NCBI RefSeq assembly: GCF_011682065.1
Contig: NZ_VUYU01000012.1
Location: 121,836 to 185,835, forward strand
Source: Massilia rubra
GTDB taxonomy: Bacteria; Pseudomonadota; Gammaproteobacteria; Burkholderiales; Burkholderiaceae_D
Reading direction: 5' to 3'
Length of the DNA stretch: 64,000 nucleotides
The position numbers and the translations under genes were made by a program. Positions 41,955 to 50,017 of the stretch are shown here, piece after piece. The stretch's first letter is position 1. Each line of letters starts with the position of its first letter. The notes under the pieces are model-generated. The model saw nothing but the letters and a program-made list of their open reading frames with translations, had not been told where the DNA came from and did not search any database.

Positions 41955-43940
41955 ATGAGATTGAAGACGACAATAGCGCATGCGGTGCTGAGCGCGGCGC
42001 TTTCCGTTGTCGTTGCTGCGGCGCAGGCCTCGATGGTTGCTTTCTCGCCTGTGTGCCCGCAGGAGTTACTCCACATCACGCCCGAGCAGGTGGAGAGACT
42101 GATCCCTCAGGGGCTGGACCGCGACCAGTCATGCTACCAAGATGCCCTGGTGCGCGCGCAAGCGCAGGCGGTGCCGGTGCTGGTTCGCCTGCTGCGCGAT
42201 GAGCGCGAGGCGTCGCAGGTCAGTGCGATGCAGGTCGTCAAGAAGCTCGGATCGACGGCGGTGGCAACCTTGCCCGACCTGATGACACTGCTCCGCAGCA
42301 AGGTTGCGCAGTTGGACACGCTGCAAGCGCAGGGCGGCGCCGGACAGGCGCAGGAGCATGCGCAGCACATGGTGCAACTGACGGCGCACGCGATCACCAG
42401 TGTCGGTCCCGCCGCCCAGGCGGCGATCCCGGAGCTGTTGGCGCTGTACGGCAGGCCGGACTTCCCCTATCCGTCGCGCTACATGCTCCTTCAGTATCTC
42501 TGGGCGATGGCCGAGGCAAGTGACACGGCGCGGCTGGCGCTGGTTGCCGGGCTGCTGGCAAAGGAAACGCTGACGAATGAGGAAGCTGAAATGATTGCGC
42601 CGTCCCTGATCCGGATGGGTAGCCGGGCCAGTCCGCTCCTGCCCGCGCTGCGGGCAAGCTTGCACAAGTCTGGTGGCAGCCTGATCGAGGCCTATCTTGC
42701 CGTGCAGGGAGACGAGGTTGGCATTCCTTACCTGTTCCAGTCAGCCGGCATGGTTGTCGATCCGTTGAAAAAACGAGGCCCGCTGGCCGACCGCTATGTG
42801 GCCGACGCCATCAGGCAGGCGTCATCGCGCTCCGCCGCCATCACCGTGCTGGCACGGAACATCGATTCGCCAGGCGCGATTGCGCACCTGATCGACAAGC
42901 TGGGCGATCCATCGACGGCCGACAGCGCTGCTGCGGCCTTCATCACGATCAATCGGAAATTTCCGCAGGCCAATGAGAAATTGCTGGCGTCCCTGCTGGC
43001 CGCCGGCAATCGGGATCCGCTGCGGCGCGATCTTTTCCTCCGGGCGATGGACGTCACCGGTCCGGTCGCGCAGATTCCGCGCAGCTTGCTGGTCGATGGC
43101 TTGCGCAGCGATCTGCGGCTGGCGCGGCGGCAGGCGCCGCAAGGTCCACAGGTCGCCTGCCTGCCGGCCACGATCCTTTGGAAGGCCGGATTGCTGTCGC
43201 CGTCCGACTTGCCGATGCTCAAGCGCGCCTACCGCGACGCCGCGCAGTCGGGCGCGCACGCTTGCCTGTCCGAAACCGTCGACCTGATTGCCAGCCTCGC
43301 CTCGCGTCCGGCCCTGGAATTTCTGTACGAGCGTTTCCTGGCCAGCAACGACGAGCAGCACATGCAGGATCTGCAGCGCGCCTTGATGCGCAATATCGCG
43401 CCGCTGGCGCCGCGCCTCGAAGCGAGCATCGGCCGCCTGCGTGGCGCCCGGCTTGTGATGGTCGAGTCGATGCTGCTCGCGCCCGGGGGCGAGGAGGTGC
43501 TGGCCGCTTATCGGGCGCGCATCCTGCCCGGCCTGCTGGCCTTGCCATTCAAGGCCGATGCGCATCGATTGCTGCTCGCACCATATTCGGAATACCAGGC
43601 CTCGTTCGGCATCAGCCCCGGCATGCGCTCGACGGACACGCCTGCCACCAGGGGTGGGCTGGCGGTGCTGCGCATGGACCGCATCGCCCCGAGGACGCCC
43701 GAGCTGGTGAGCTTGCTGTTGCGGCTGGTGGCCGGATCCAACGAGGATGCAGCGAAGCAGGCCATGTTATTGCTCCAAAACATTCGTGACGAACAGCGCG
43801 GCTTGCGCGCGGCCTGTTTCAGGCAAATCGGGCAGTTGCTCGTGGAAACGCCCCTCGGTCCCGCGCAGCGTCGCCTGGCGACGCTCGAGCGGGTCTATGC
43901 ATACTCGCGTCGCGACCACGACCGCTCGCCCGTGCAATAG
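41955..43940 (+). CDS. Exported helical-repeat (HEAT-like) protein, paralogue 1
   Basis: 661 residues, not recognised as a named family. Signal peptide ~1-27 (AALSVVVAAAQAS). The mature N-terminus has CP...ITPEQVERLI...SCYQDAL, then repeated helix pairs of HEAT type (AVPVLVRLLRDEREASQVSA; AVATLPDLMTLLRS; AAIPELLALYG; ASPLLPALRASL) and a C-terminal segment LRAACFRQIGQLLVETPLG. Conserved Cys in CLPATILW and HACLSET suggest disulfides. It is followed by a second full paralogue and a mini-paralogue in the same orientation. Periplasmic protein-protein interaction is the likely mode; no function known. Confidence 0.82.
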   Translation: MRLKTTIAHAVLSAALSVVVAAAQASMVAFSPVCPQELLHITPEQVERLIPQGLDRDQSCYQDALVRAQAQAVPVLVRLLRDEREASQVSAMQVVKKLGSTAVATLPDLMTLLRSKVAQLDTLQAQGGAGQAQEHAQHMVQLTAHAITSVGPAAQAAIPELLALYGRPDFPYPSRYMLLQYLWAMAEASDTARLALVAGLLAKETLTNEEAEMIAPSLIRMGSRASPLLPALRASLHKSGGSLIEAYLAVQGDEVGIPYLFQSAGMVVDPLKKRGPLADRYVADAIRQASSRSAAITVLARNIDSPGAIAHLIDKLGDPSTADSAAAAFITINRKFPQANEKLLASLLAAGNRDPLRRDLFLRAMDVTGPVAQIPRSLLVDGLRSDLRLARRQAPQGPQVACLPATILWKAGLLSPSDLPMLKRAYRDAAQSGAHACLSETVDLIASLASRPALEFLYERFLASNDEQHMQDLQRALMRNIAPLAPRLEASIGRLRGARLVMVESMLLAPGGEEVLAAYRARILPGLLALPFKADAHRLLLAPYSEYQASFGISPGMRSTDTPATRGGLAVLRMDRIAPRTPELVSLLLRLVAGSNEDAAKQAMLLLQNIRDEQRGLRAACFRQIGQLLVETPLGPAQRRLATLERVYAYSRRDHDRSPVQ

Positions 43941-44005
43941 CGGCGCCGGCGCGACAGCGGGAGCGCAACAGGCGATGCGCTTTTTGGGGCCGCAGTGCGC
44001 AAGGC

Positions 44006-44040
44006 GTTACGATTAATGCTTTTAAGAAATTAAATAATCC
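44006..44040 (+). promoter_or_regulatory. Shared upstream element, copy at paralogue 2
   Basis: ACGATTAATGCTTTTAAGAA and following AT-rich bases, aligning with the elements before paralogues 1 and 3. The core lies 80 bp before the start codon. Confidence 0.5.
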
Positions 44041-44088
44041 GCCGCAGCCGGCGCCACCGCTGCTCGCCCGCAACTGAAAGTATCGAGC

Positions 44089-46110
44089 ATGACCCTCACG
44101 TTCCTGCGCACCGCCATGCTGATGGCGCTGCTTGCCCATCTTCCCGCCGCAGCCATCTCGTATTCCCCCGTGGTGGTGCTCCCTCCCTGTCCCGCCGCCA
44201 TCGTGGATGCGAGCCTGGCGCAGCTGGAGAAACTCATGAGCGAGGACCCGAATGCCCGGCCATACTGTTATCCGGAGGCGCTCAAGAAACGCGGCGCGCA
44301 GGCCGTTCCCATGCTGCTGCGCCTGCTGCAGGATGAGCGCCATCCGGTCCGGAGCGGCGCCGCCTATGGCATTGCCGAGTTGCGCGAGGCCGGCGCAGCC
44401 GCCTTGCCCGCCTTGATCGCGCACCACCGGCGCCTTGTTGCCGACCTGGCCCGGCAAGAAGCCGCGCATGGCAGCGACGGCGTCGATCAAGAAACCCTGT
44501 TGCTGATGCGAGGCCTGAGCCGGGCAATCGGCGGTTTGCAAACCGTCGACGCTTCTGTGGCGCCGTATCTGGAAAGCGTGTTTTTCGACCCGGGCAGCAC
44601 CCTCGATGTGCGCCGCGCCAGTGCGATCCATGTGTGGGATTGGGATACGCCCGAGCCCATTCGCCTGCGCATGACGCCGGTATTGCTGGCCGACGAGACG
44701 ACGTTCCCGGACATGCGGTCCCAGGTTGCTTCTTTCTTGTTTTTCGCCAGGATCGACACCACGGGCGCCCTGCCGCAGCTGCGGGCAAGCTTGCTGATGC
44801 CGCGCGGTCATGAGATGGTCAGTCCGTATCTGGTCGTGCAAGGCGCGGCGGCCGGCATCCCCCACGTGTTGCGGTTGTATGCGGACGCGGCCAAAGATTC
44901 GGCCATGCGTCGCGCGATCGAGTCGCAGTTGCGGGAGCGCGAGTCGCTGCCCGAGATGGACTGGCAACTGAGCGCGGCCGCGCACAACCCGGCCATGCTG
45001 CCGACCGTGCTCGAGTTGATGGAAAAAACAGGCATCCATTCCCGGCGCACCATGGAGTACCTGGCCACCAGGTTGGACATCCCGTCCGAGGTCGACAGTA
45101 CCTTGCGCATCTTCATCAGCCTGCGGCGACCCGCGCCGCAAGCCCACCCGCGCCTGGTGGCATTACTGCTGGCAAGCGGCAAGGATGATCTGGCGCGGCG
45201 CGATTTACTGCTCCAAGCGCTCAGCGCGACCGACGGGCAAGCGACGATTCCCCAACCGTTTCTGCTGGCCGGACTGCAACATGATCTGGCGCTCAACCGC
45301 CGCACGAAGCTGGGCAGCGCCGGGCGCGGCACATGTTTGCCGGGGGCGGTCCTGGCGCAGGCGGCGCCGCTGGGGCCCGCGTATCTGCCCATGCTCAAGC
45401 GCGCCTATGCCGACACGGCCGGTACGGACGCTCCCGCTTGCGTTCGCGCGGTGGGCGACATCATCGCCAACAGCGGGAGCCGTTCCGCTGTCGAGTTCCT
45501 CTACGAGCAACTATTTTCGAAAAGATCCGAGGAGGAGCGTCGCATGCTGATGCAGCCGCTGAAGAACAATGTGGGACTGCTCTTGCCAACGATACGGCGC
45601 GAGATCGATGGCTTGCGCGATGAACGGCGCGATGTGGTCGAATCGCTCCTGCGCGTGCCGCAAGCGAGCGAGTTCCTGGCGCAATACCGCGCGCGGGTGG
45701 TGCCGGGCTTGCTGACCTTGCCATGGACGGAGTCGGTCGACCAGGACCGGGCCGGCCTGGACGAGACGCAAGTGGCGAGCGACACGCCCGCCTGCGCCCG
45801 ACTTGCGCTGGTGGTCAAGCGCGTCGACACGCTCGGACTGACCACGCCCGAGGTCACGACCTGGCTGATGCGGGTCTATGCGGGGCCGTGCGTGCGTGCC
45901 CATATGCGGGCGAGGGAGGCGCTTGAGGCGTTGCGAAACCAGGAGTACGGAAAGCGCCCCATGCGTGTGAGGCAAGTCGATGCGCTGCTGGCGAACACGC
46001 CACCCGGCCTGACGCGCAAGCGCCTGGAGCGACTGCGGCGCCTGTTTGACTGGACCGGGTACGAAAGGAGCATGAACGAGATGGCGCCGCCGATCATGAT
46101 GGAAGACTGA
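44089..46110 (+). CDS. Exported helical-repeat (HEAT-like) protein, paralogue 2
   Basis: 673 residues. Signal peptide ~1-22. Same order of landmarks as paralogue 1: CPAAIVDASLAQLEKLM, YCYPEALKKRGAQAVPMLLRLLQDERHP, ALPALIAHHRRL, LPQLRASLLMPRG, a central CLPGAVLAQAAPLGPAYLPMLKRAYAD matching CLPATILW of paralogue 1, PACVRAVGDI, and a C-terminal MRVRQVDALLANTPPG. Divergence is substantial, so the duplication is not recent. A 28-bp piece of its 3' part recurs downstream at 46187. Confidence 0.82.
   Translation: MTLTFLRTAMLMALLAHLPAAAISYSPVVVLPPCPAAIVDASLAQLEKLMSEDPNARPYCYPEALKKRGAQAVPMLLRLLQDERHPVRSGAAYGIAELREAGAAALPALIAHHRRLVADLARQEAAHGSDGVDQETLLLMRGLSRAIGGLQTVDASVAPYLESVFFDPGSTLDVRRASAIHVWDWDTPEPIRLRMTPVLLADETTFPDMRSQVASFLFFARIDTTGALPQLRASLLMPRGHEMVSPYLVVQGAAAGIPHVLRLYADAAKDSAMRRAIESQLRERESLPEMDWQLSAAAHNPAMLPTVLELMEKTGIHSRRTMEYLATRLDIPSEVDSTLRIFISLRRPAPQAHPRLVALLLASGKDDLARRDLLLQALSATDGQATIPQPFLLAGLQHDLALNRRTKLGSAGRGTCLPGAVLAQAAPLGPAYLPMLKRAYADTAGTDAPACVRAVGDIIANSGSRSAVEFLYEQLFSKRSEEERRMLMQPLKNNVGLLLPTIRREIDGLRDERRDVVESLLRVPQASEFLAQYRARVVPGLLTLPWTESVDQDRAGLDETQVASDTPACARLALVVKRVDTLGLTTPEVTTWLMRVYAGPCVRAHMRAREALEALRNQEYGKRPMRVRQVDALLANTPPGLTRKRLERLRRLFDWTGYERSMNEMAPPIMMED
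45845..45872. repeat. 28-bp direct repeat, copy in paralogue 2
   Basis: Starts CGCCCGAGGTCACGACC and ends CTGATGCG. Exact match to 46187-46214. Confidence 0.85.
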
Positions 46111-46149
46111 TTTCTGCTTTTCCGCCGCCCGCAAGCGCATGTCACCCCG

Positions 46150-46275
46150 ATGAGAAATCGATTTTTGCGCGGTGCGTCGCTGGCGGCGCCCGAGGTCACG
46201 ACCTGGCTGATGCGCCCGCACGCGGGCCATGCAAGTCCGTCAGGAAAAGTAGACCCGCCTGAACCTGTATCATGA
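46150..46275 (+). pseudogene. Collapsed relic of the helical-repeat family
   Basis: 41 codons from ATG: a basic signal-like start MRNRFLRGASLAA joined straight to PEVTTWLMR, which in paralogue 2 lies near the C-terminus, then unrelated residues to a stop. It includes the second copy of the exact 28-bp repeat. Looks like a family copy reduced by deletion. Confidence 0.55.
46187..46214. repeat. 28-bp direct repeat, copy in relic
   Basis: Exact match to 45845-45872; encodes PEVTTWLMR in both places. Confidence 0.85.
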
Positions 46276-46427
46276 CGCCATGGCCGGTGCCCGATGCCCA
46301 CGCCCCGGCGCGCATGAACCTGCAAACCGTCACTGTGGAGGTCGGCCCCGGCAGCGATAACGATGGCGCGTTTGCGCTACGTTACGCCAACCTCGGCGCG
46401 GGAACATTCTCGCGCTGCGCAGAATGA
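46272..46427 (+). pseudogene. Possible 5' fragment of a DOMON-like gene
   Basis: 51 codons; the segment LQTVTVEVGPGSDNDGAFAL (residues 17-36) followed by RYA resembles the N-terminal strand pair of DOMON-like domain proteins of betaproteobacteria (about 190 residues when complete). The similarity ends abruptly and a stop follows. Judged from memory of the family, so uncertain. Confidence 0.3.
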
Positions 46428-46588
46428 CGACAATGACCCTGATCGCGGCCAGGCACGCTGGCCGGTCGTGATAAAGCAGGCCGGCGCGCCCGCCGGATTG
46501 TGCCGCTGTTGCCGGAGGATATTGACGCCCGGCCCCCCTTCGACAGGGCGCCGGCACGCTGACCGGACCGACCGGCTCGTGTTGGCCG

Positions 46589-46620
46589 GATATAATCGAT
46601 GCTTACGGGAAATCTCGCCG
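46589..46620 (+). promoter_or_regulatory. Shared upstream element, copy at mini-paralogue
   Basis: ATAATCGATGCTTACGGGAA and following bases. The core lies 81 bp before the start codon, as at paralogues 1 and 2. Confidence 0.5.
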
Positions 46621-46672
46621 GCAAGTCGACCCGGTACGGCCAGTCCTCCTATTTACCGCAGAAAGCGACGCA

Positions 46673-47026
46673 ATGACATTCGCCCAAGATATACGACGTT
46701 CGTCCGGCATCGCAATGCTTGCGTTGTTTCCTCTCGCTGCCCATGGCGAGCCATCGGCCGTGCAAGAGGGGTGCGGGAGCGCCTTTGCCAACCTCACGCC
46801 GGCGCGTCTGGAGCAGCTTCTTCGTCAGCCGTTGACTGGACCTTCGCGTTGTTACGAAGACAAGCTGGGCTCCCAGGCGGTCACGCTGCTTTCCAGGATT
46901 CGCAACCAGGACCGCAGCCTGCGCGCGGCGCGGTTCAAGGAAATCGAAGACCTGCTCGCGGCGACGGCGCCCGGAATCGCCAAGACGCGCCTGGAAATTC
47001 TTCGGAATGTATACCGTCCTTCCTAG
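46673..47026 (+). CDS. Mini-paralogue of the helical-repeat family (internal deletion)
   Basis: 117 residues. Signal peptide ~1-25, then CGSAFANLTPARLEQLL and SRCYEDKLGSQAVTLL matching the N-terminus of paralogue 1 (ITPEQVERLI, SCYQDAL). This is fused directly to RNQDRSLRAARFKEIEDLLA matching its C-terminus (RDEQRGLRAACFRQIGQLLV). About 540 central residues are missing without frame loss. Downstream DNA (47025-47073) also resembles that after paralogue 1 (43951-43988), supporting deletion from a full copy. The intact frame, signal peptide and upstream element suggest it is still expressed. Confidence 0.72.
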   Translation: MTFAQDIRRSSGIAMLALFPLAAHGEPSAVQEGCGSAFANLTPARLEQLLRQPLTGPSRCYEDKLGSQAVTLLSRIRNQDRSLRAARFKEIEDLLAATAPGIAKTRLEILRNVYRPS

Positions 47027-47126
47027 AGCGACTGGGAGAGCGGCAACAGGCAATAGCGATGCGAGCGGCGCTTTGGAAAACATGCCCTGGCATGCTGGCG
47101 CCTCGACAAAATTGAATTTTTGGACG

Positions 47127-47540
47127 ATGGATAACATGAAGAAAATCGGACGCGATGTCCTCGTGATCGACACCAGCCAATGGCTGCCCGACTATGGCGC
47201 GACCACGGTCAATCTGGTTACCGATGGCGGTAAGCTGTCGGTCATCATCGAGTACGACGGGGCGCAACGGCTGGAGCGGAAAAAACTGGTGTTCGGATCG
47301 GTGTGTTCGTTCGCGCGCTCGTCATTTCCCGGCCCCGCGCTGGACCCCTTCGAATACGACCAGCTGCGCACGGTGCACATCGAAGCGCTGGTGGAGTATC
47401 CCGATTCGGAGGCGGCCAAGGCGTGGACCGACCATTTTGCGTATGGCCGCACTGTGCGGCATTACGCCATCTATTTTTTGAGCGCGAATACGTGCCTGAC
47501 CGTGTTTGCATCCGATGTGGTGCTGCTGGATATGGAGTGA
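47127..47540 (+). CDS. Hypothetical protein
   Basis: 137 residues, not recognised; no signal peptide. Beta-rich N-terminal half (DVLVIDTSQW, TTVNLVTDGGKLSVIIEY) and a C-terminal part with DHFAYGRTVRHYAIYFL. The frame is open further upstream, but that overlaps the sequence related to the 3' flank of paralogue 1, so a start at MDNMKK or the ATG nine bases later is more likely. The phosphatase gene follows after 5 bp. Confidence 0.6.
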   Translation: MDNMKKIGRDVLVIDTSQWLPDYGATTVNLVTDGGKLSVIIEYDGAQRLERKKLVFGSVCSFARSSFPGPALDPFEYDQLRTVHIEALVEYPDSEAAKAWTDHFAYGRTVRHYAIYFLSANTCLTVFASDVVLLDME

Positions 47541-47545
47541 CCAGG

Positions 47546-48025
47546 ATGACGCCAGATAAACAAGCCGGCGTGGTCCGCAGCGTGATGTTCATGAGCGCCG
47601 AGGATGCCAGCGAGGTGCCGCCGGACGTTTCCGCGCGCACCTACGTGATCCGCATCCTCGATGGCCAGGCGGTCGGACACCACGTCTATCCGCCGCTACG
47701 CGCGGGCCACGCCTGGGTGCGCGAATATGCCTTCGACGACGTCGAGCCGGACGCTGCCGGCGCGCCGCCGCGGCATCTGTTCACGGAAGCGATTGCCCAA
47801 GCCATCTTGCGCGACCTGCGGGAGGTGCTCGACCACGACGGGATCGACCTGCTGCTGGTGCACTGTTTCGCCGGCGCCAGCCGTTCCCCGGCCGTGGCCG
47901 AGGTGCTCGCCGGCCTGTATGGCGTGTCGATTGCGCAGGCGTGCTACCCGCGCGATCCGCGCTTGAAGGTCACGCCCAACAAGCATGTGTATGCCACAAT
48001 GGCGCGCGTCGCGTCCCGGGGCTGA
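47546..48025 (+). CDS. Dual-specificity/tyrosine phosphatase-like protein
   Basis: 159 residues. VHCFAGASRSPAVAEVLAG carries the CX5R(S) signature of cysteine phosphatases, with the general acid Asp possibly in the preceding FDDVEPD loop. Size and layout match small cytoplasmic phosphatases annotated as protein-tyrosine phosphatases in bacteria. Start: GGAG 8 bases before ATG. It follows the hypothetical gene by 5 bp. Confidence 0.78.
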   Translation: MTPDKQAGVVRSVMFMSAEDASEVPPDVSARTYVIRILDGQAVGHHVYPPLRAGHAWVREYAFDDVEPDAAGAPPRHLFTEAIAQAILRDLREVLDHDGIDLLLVHCFAGASRSPAVAEVLAGLYGVSIAQACYPRDPRLKVTPNKHVYATMARVASRG

Positions 48026-48120
48026 CTGGCGCCTGGTGCGCTTTAGAACGCACTCTCTAGCGCAGCTCACTAGAATGGACCGCAGCGATCCGCCCCACAT
48101 TTCATTCACGGAGTTCCGCA

Positions 48121-48699
48121 ATGACGAAAAAACTCAATCCGCAGGCCGTCGAGGACGACTCGCAACTGGCCGACGCCGTGCGCACCTCGGCGCACCAGAT
48201 CTGGCAAGCCGGCCTTGGCGCGTTCGCCAAGGCGCAGGAAGAGGGAAGCCGGGTGTTCAGCAAACTGGTCCAGGAAGGCAACGACCTGCAAAAACGCACC
48301 CGCTCGATGGCCGAGGACAAGGCCGGCGGCGTGGCCGAGGGCGCCGCCAGCGTGGCCGAACTGGTGGCGCGCCAGGCGTCCGGATCGTGGGACAAGATGG
48401 AGCAGGTGTTCGAAGACCGCGTCACGCGCGCCCTGGCCGGCATGGGCGTGCCGACCCGGGCGGAAGTCGAGGCGCTGGCCGTGCGCGTCGAGGAACTGGG
48501 CAAGCTGGTGGCGCAACTGAGCGCTCAGGCGGCTCCCGCCAGGCCGGTAGCAGCCAAGCCGGCCCCCAAGCCGGCCGCCAAGCGCGCGGCCGGGGCGCCT
48601 GCCAAGCCGGCCGCCAAGGCGGTAGCCAAGGCCGCAGCGGCGCCACGCAAGCGCGCAGCGGCCAAAACGCCCGCGCCGAAAGGCGGGCAGGGCGTCTGA
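48121..48699 (+). CDS. Phasin-like PHA granule protein with basic Ala/Lys/Pro tail
   Basis: 192 residues. The phasin-like domain ~20-130 (HQIWQAGLGAFAKAQEEGSR, then a long amphipathic helix ending PTRAEVEALAVRVEELGKLV) matches the PhaI/PhaF family. The tail (~145-190) consists of KPA/AKPAAK repeats like histone H1, as in PhaF, which tethers granules to the nucleoid. Fits with phaB in this window. The neighbouring TetR gene may regulate it. Confidence 0.87.
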   Translation: MTKKLNPQAVEDDSQLADAVRTSAHQIWQAGLGAFAKAQEEGSRVFSKLVQEGNDLQKRTRSMAEDKAGGVAEGAASVAELVARQASGSWDKMEQVFEDRVTRALAGMGVPTRAEVEALAVRVEELGKLVAQLSAQAAPARPVAAKPAPKPAAKRAAGAPAKPAAKAVAKAAAAPRKRAAAKTPAPKGGQGV

Positions 48700-48761
48700 C
48701 CGTACGCCGGGGTATCGTCATTTGACCCTGTGAGGGCAGCCATGTTCGGTGTTATGCTTGC

Positions 48762-49454
48762 ATGAGAAAAAACACCGACCGCCCCGCCATGCTACAGAAA
48801 GCTCCCCGCCGCACCCGTGAACGCATCCTCGAATTGTCGTTGCGGCTGTTTAACGAGTTCGGCGAGCCGAATATCACCACCACGGTGATCGCCGAGGAGA
48901 TGAATATTTCTCCGGGCAATCTCTACTACCATTTTCGCAACAAGGATGACATCGTCAATTCGATCTTCGTGCAGTTCGAAGCCGAGATCGAGCGCATCCT
49001 GACGGTGCCGGACGGGCGCCGCTCGAACATCGAGGACGTGTGGATCTACCTGCATCTGATGTTCGAACTGATCTGGCGCTACCGTTTTTTCTATCGCGAC
49101 CTGAACGACCTGCTTTCGCGCAACCGCAAGCTCGAACTGCATTTCAAGCTGATCCTGGCGCACAAGATCAAGGTGGCCAAGGAGTTGTGCGAAGACTTGC
49201 GCAGCGAAAAGTCGCTCGAAGCGTCGGACGCCGACATCAATGCCATGGCCACGAACATGGTGGTGGTGGCCACCTACTGGCTGTCGTACGAATACGTGCT
49301 CAATCCGCGCAAGTATTCGGAGCAGCAGGCCATGTCGGACGCGCTGGCGCGCGGCTGCTACCAGGTGCTCTCGCAGATCGGTCCTTACCTGCGCGGCGAC
49401 ACGCACCTGCTGTTCCAGAAGCTGTCCGAGGAATACCTCAAAAAACTCAAATAA
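48762..49454 (+). CDS. TetR-family transcriptional regulator
   Basis: 230 residues. HTH at ~12-60: RRTRERILELSLRLFNEFGE, TTTVIAEEMNISPGNLYYHF with the recognition helix, then an effector domain rich in aromatic residues (YRFFYRDLNDLL). This subgroup is frequently found beside PHA or fatty-acid genes. Start uncertain: ATG here or 27 bases later (MLQKAPRR); neither has a clear ribosome binding site. The LOG gene follows after 13 bp. Confidence 0.86.
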   Translation: MRKNTDRPAMLQKAPRRTRERILELSLRLFNEFGEPNITTTVIAEEMNISPGNLYYHFRNKDDIVNSIFVQFEAEIERILTVPDGRRSNIEDVWIYLHLMFELIWRYRFFYRDLNDLLSRNRKLELHFKLILAHKIKVAKELCEDLRSEKSLEASDADINAMATNMVVVATYWLSYEYVLNPRKYSEQQAMSDALARGCYQVLSQIGPYLRGDTHLLFQKLSEEYLKKLK

Positions 49455-49467
49455 GAAGCGGCACACA

Positions 49468-50007
49468 ATGAAGTCAATCGCAGTCTATTGCGGCGCCTCG
49501 TACGGCGCCTCGCCGCTGTACGCGGACAGCGCGCGCGCCATGGGCCGCGCGCTGGTGGAACAGGGCATCGGTCTTGTATTTGGCGGCGGCAAGGTCGGCC
49601 TGATGGGCGTCATCGCCGACGAAGTGCTGCGCCTGGGCGGCGACGCGGTCGGCGTGATTCCGCAGGCGCTGGTCGAACGCGAACTGGCGCACGACGGCCT
49701 GAGCAAGCTGTTCATCGTGCGCGACATGCATGAACGCAAAGCCATGATGGCCGAGCTGTCGGACGGCTTCATCGCCATGCCGGGCGGGATGGGCACGCTC
49801 GAAGAACTGTTCGAGATGCTGACCTGGTCGCAGCTCGGCATCCACCGCAAGCCGGTCGGCGTGCTCAATACCGGCGGCTTCTACGACCTGCTGGCCGCGT
49901 TTGTCATGCACCAGCATCGCGAAGCCTTCGTGCGCGAGGAGCATGCCGGCCTGATGATGGTCGAGGCCGAGCCGCAGGCGCTGCTGGCGCGCCTGCTGGC
50001 ACGCTAA
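49468..50007 (+). CDS. LOG-family nucleotide phosphoribohydrolase
   Basis: 179 residues. Starts SIAVYCGASYGASPLY, GGGKVGLMG and the catalytic PGGMGTLEELFEMLTW (PGGxGTxxE). LOG proteins split cytokinin riboside 5'-monophosphate or AMP-type nucleotides into base and ribose 5-phosphate. Usual length for bacterial members. Confidence 0.92.
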   Translation: MKSIAVYCGASYGASPLYADSARAMGRALVEQGIGLVFGGGKVGLMGVIADEVLRLGGDAVGVIPQALVERELAHDGLSKLFIVRDMHERKAMMAELSDGFIAMPGGMGTLEELFEMLTWSQLGIHRKPVGVLNTGGFYDLLAAFVMHQHREAFVREEHAGLMMVEAEPQALLARLLAR

Positions 50008-50017
50008 GTACCCGCAC

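Larger units (their letters stand above)
46111..46672. other. Decayed region between paralogue 2 and mini-paralogue
   Basis: 562 bp with no intact gene of convincing length. It contains the relic ORF 46150-46275, a possible DOMON-like gene start (46272-46427), and the shared upstream element of the mini-paralogue at 46589-46620. Confidence 0.6.

Noticed and set aside
48540..48690. Repetitive DNA in the phasin-like gene as a possible repeat element
   Set aside because: It encodes the KPA-rich basic tail expected in PhaF-type proteins and has no conserved DNA unit.
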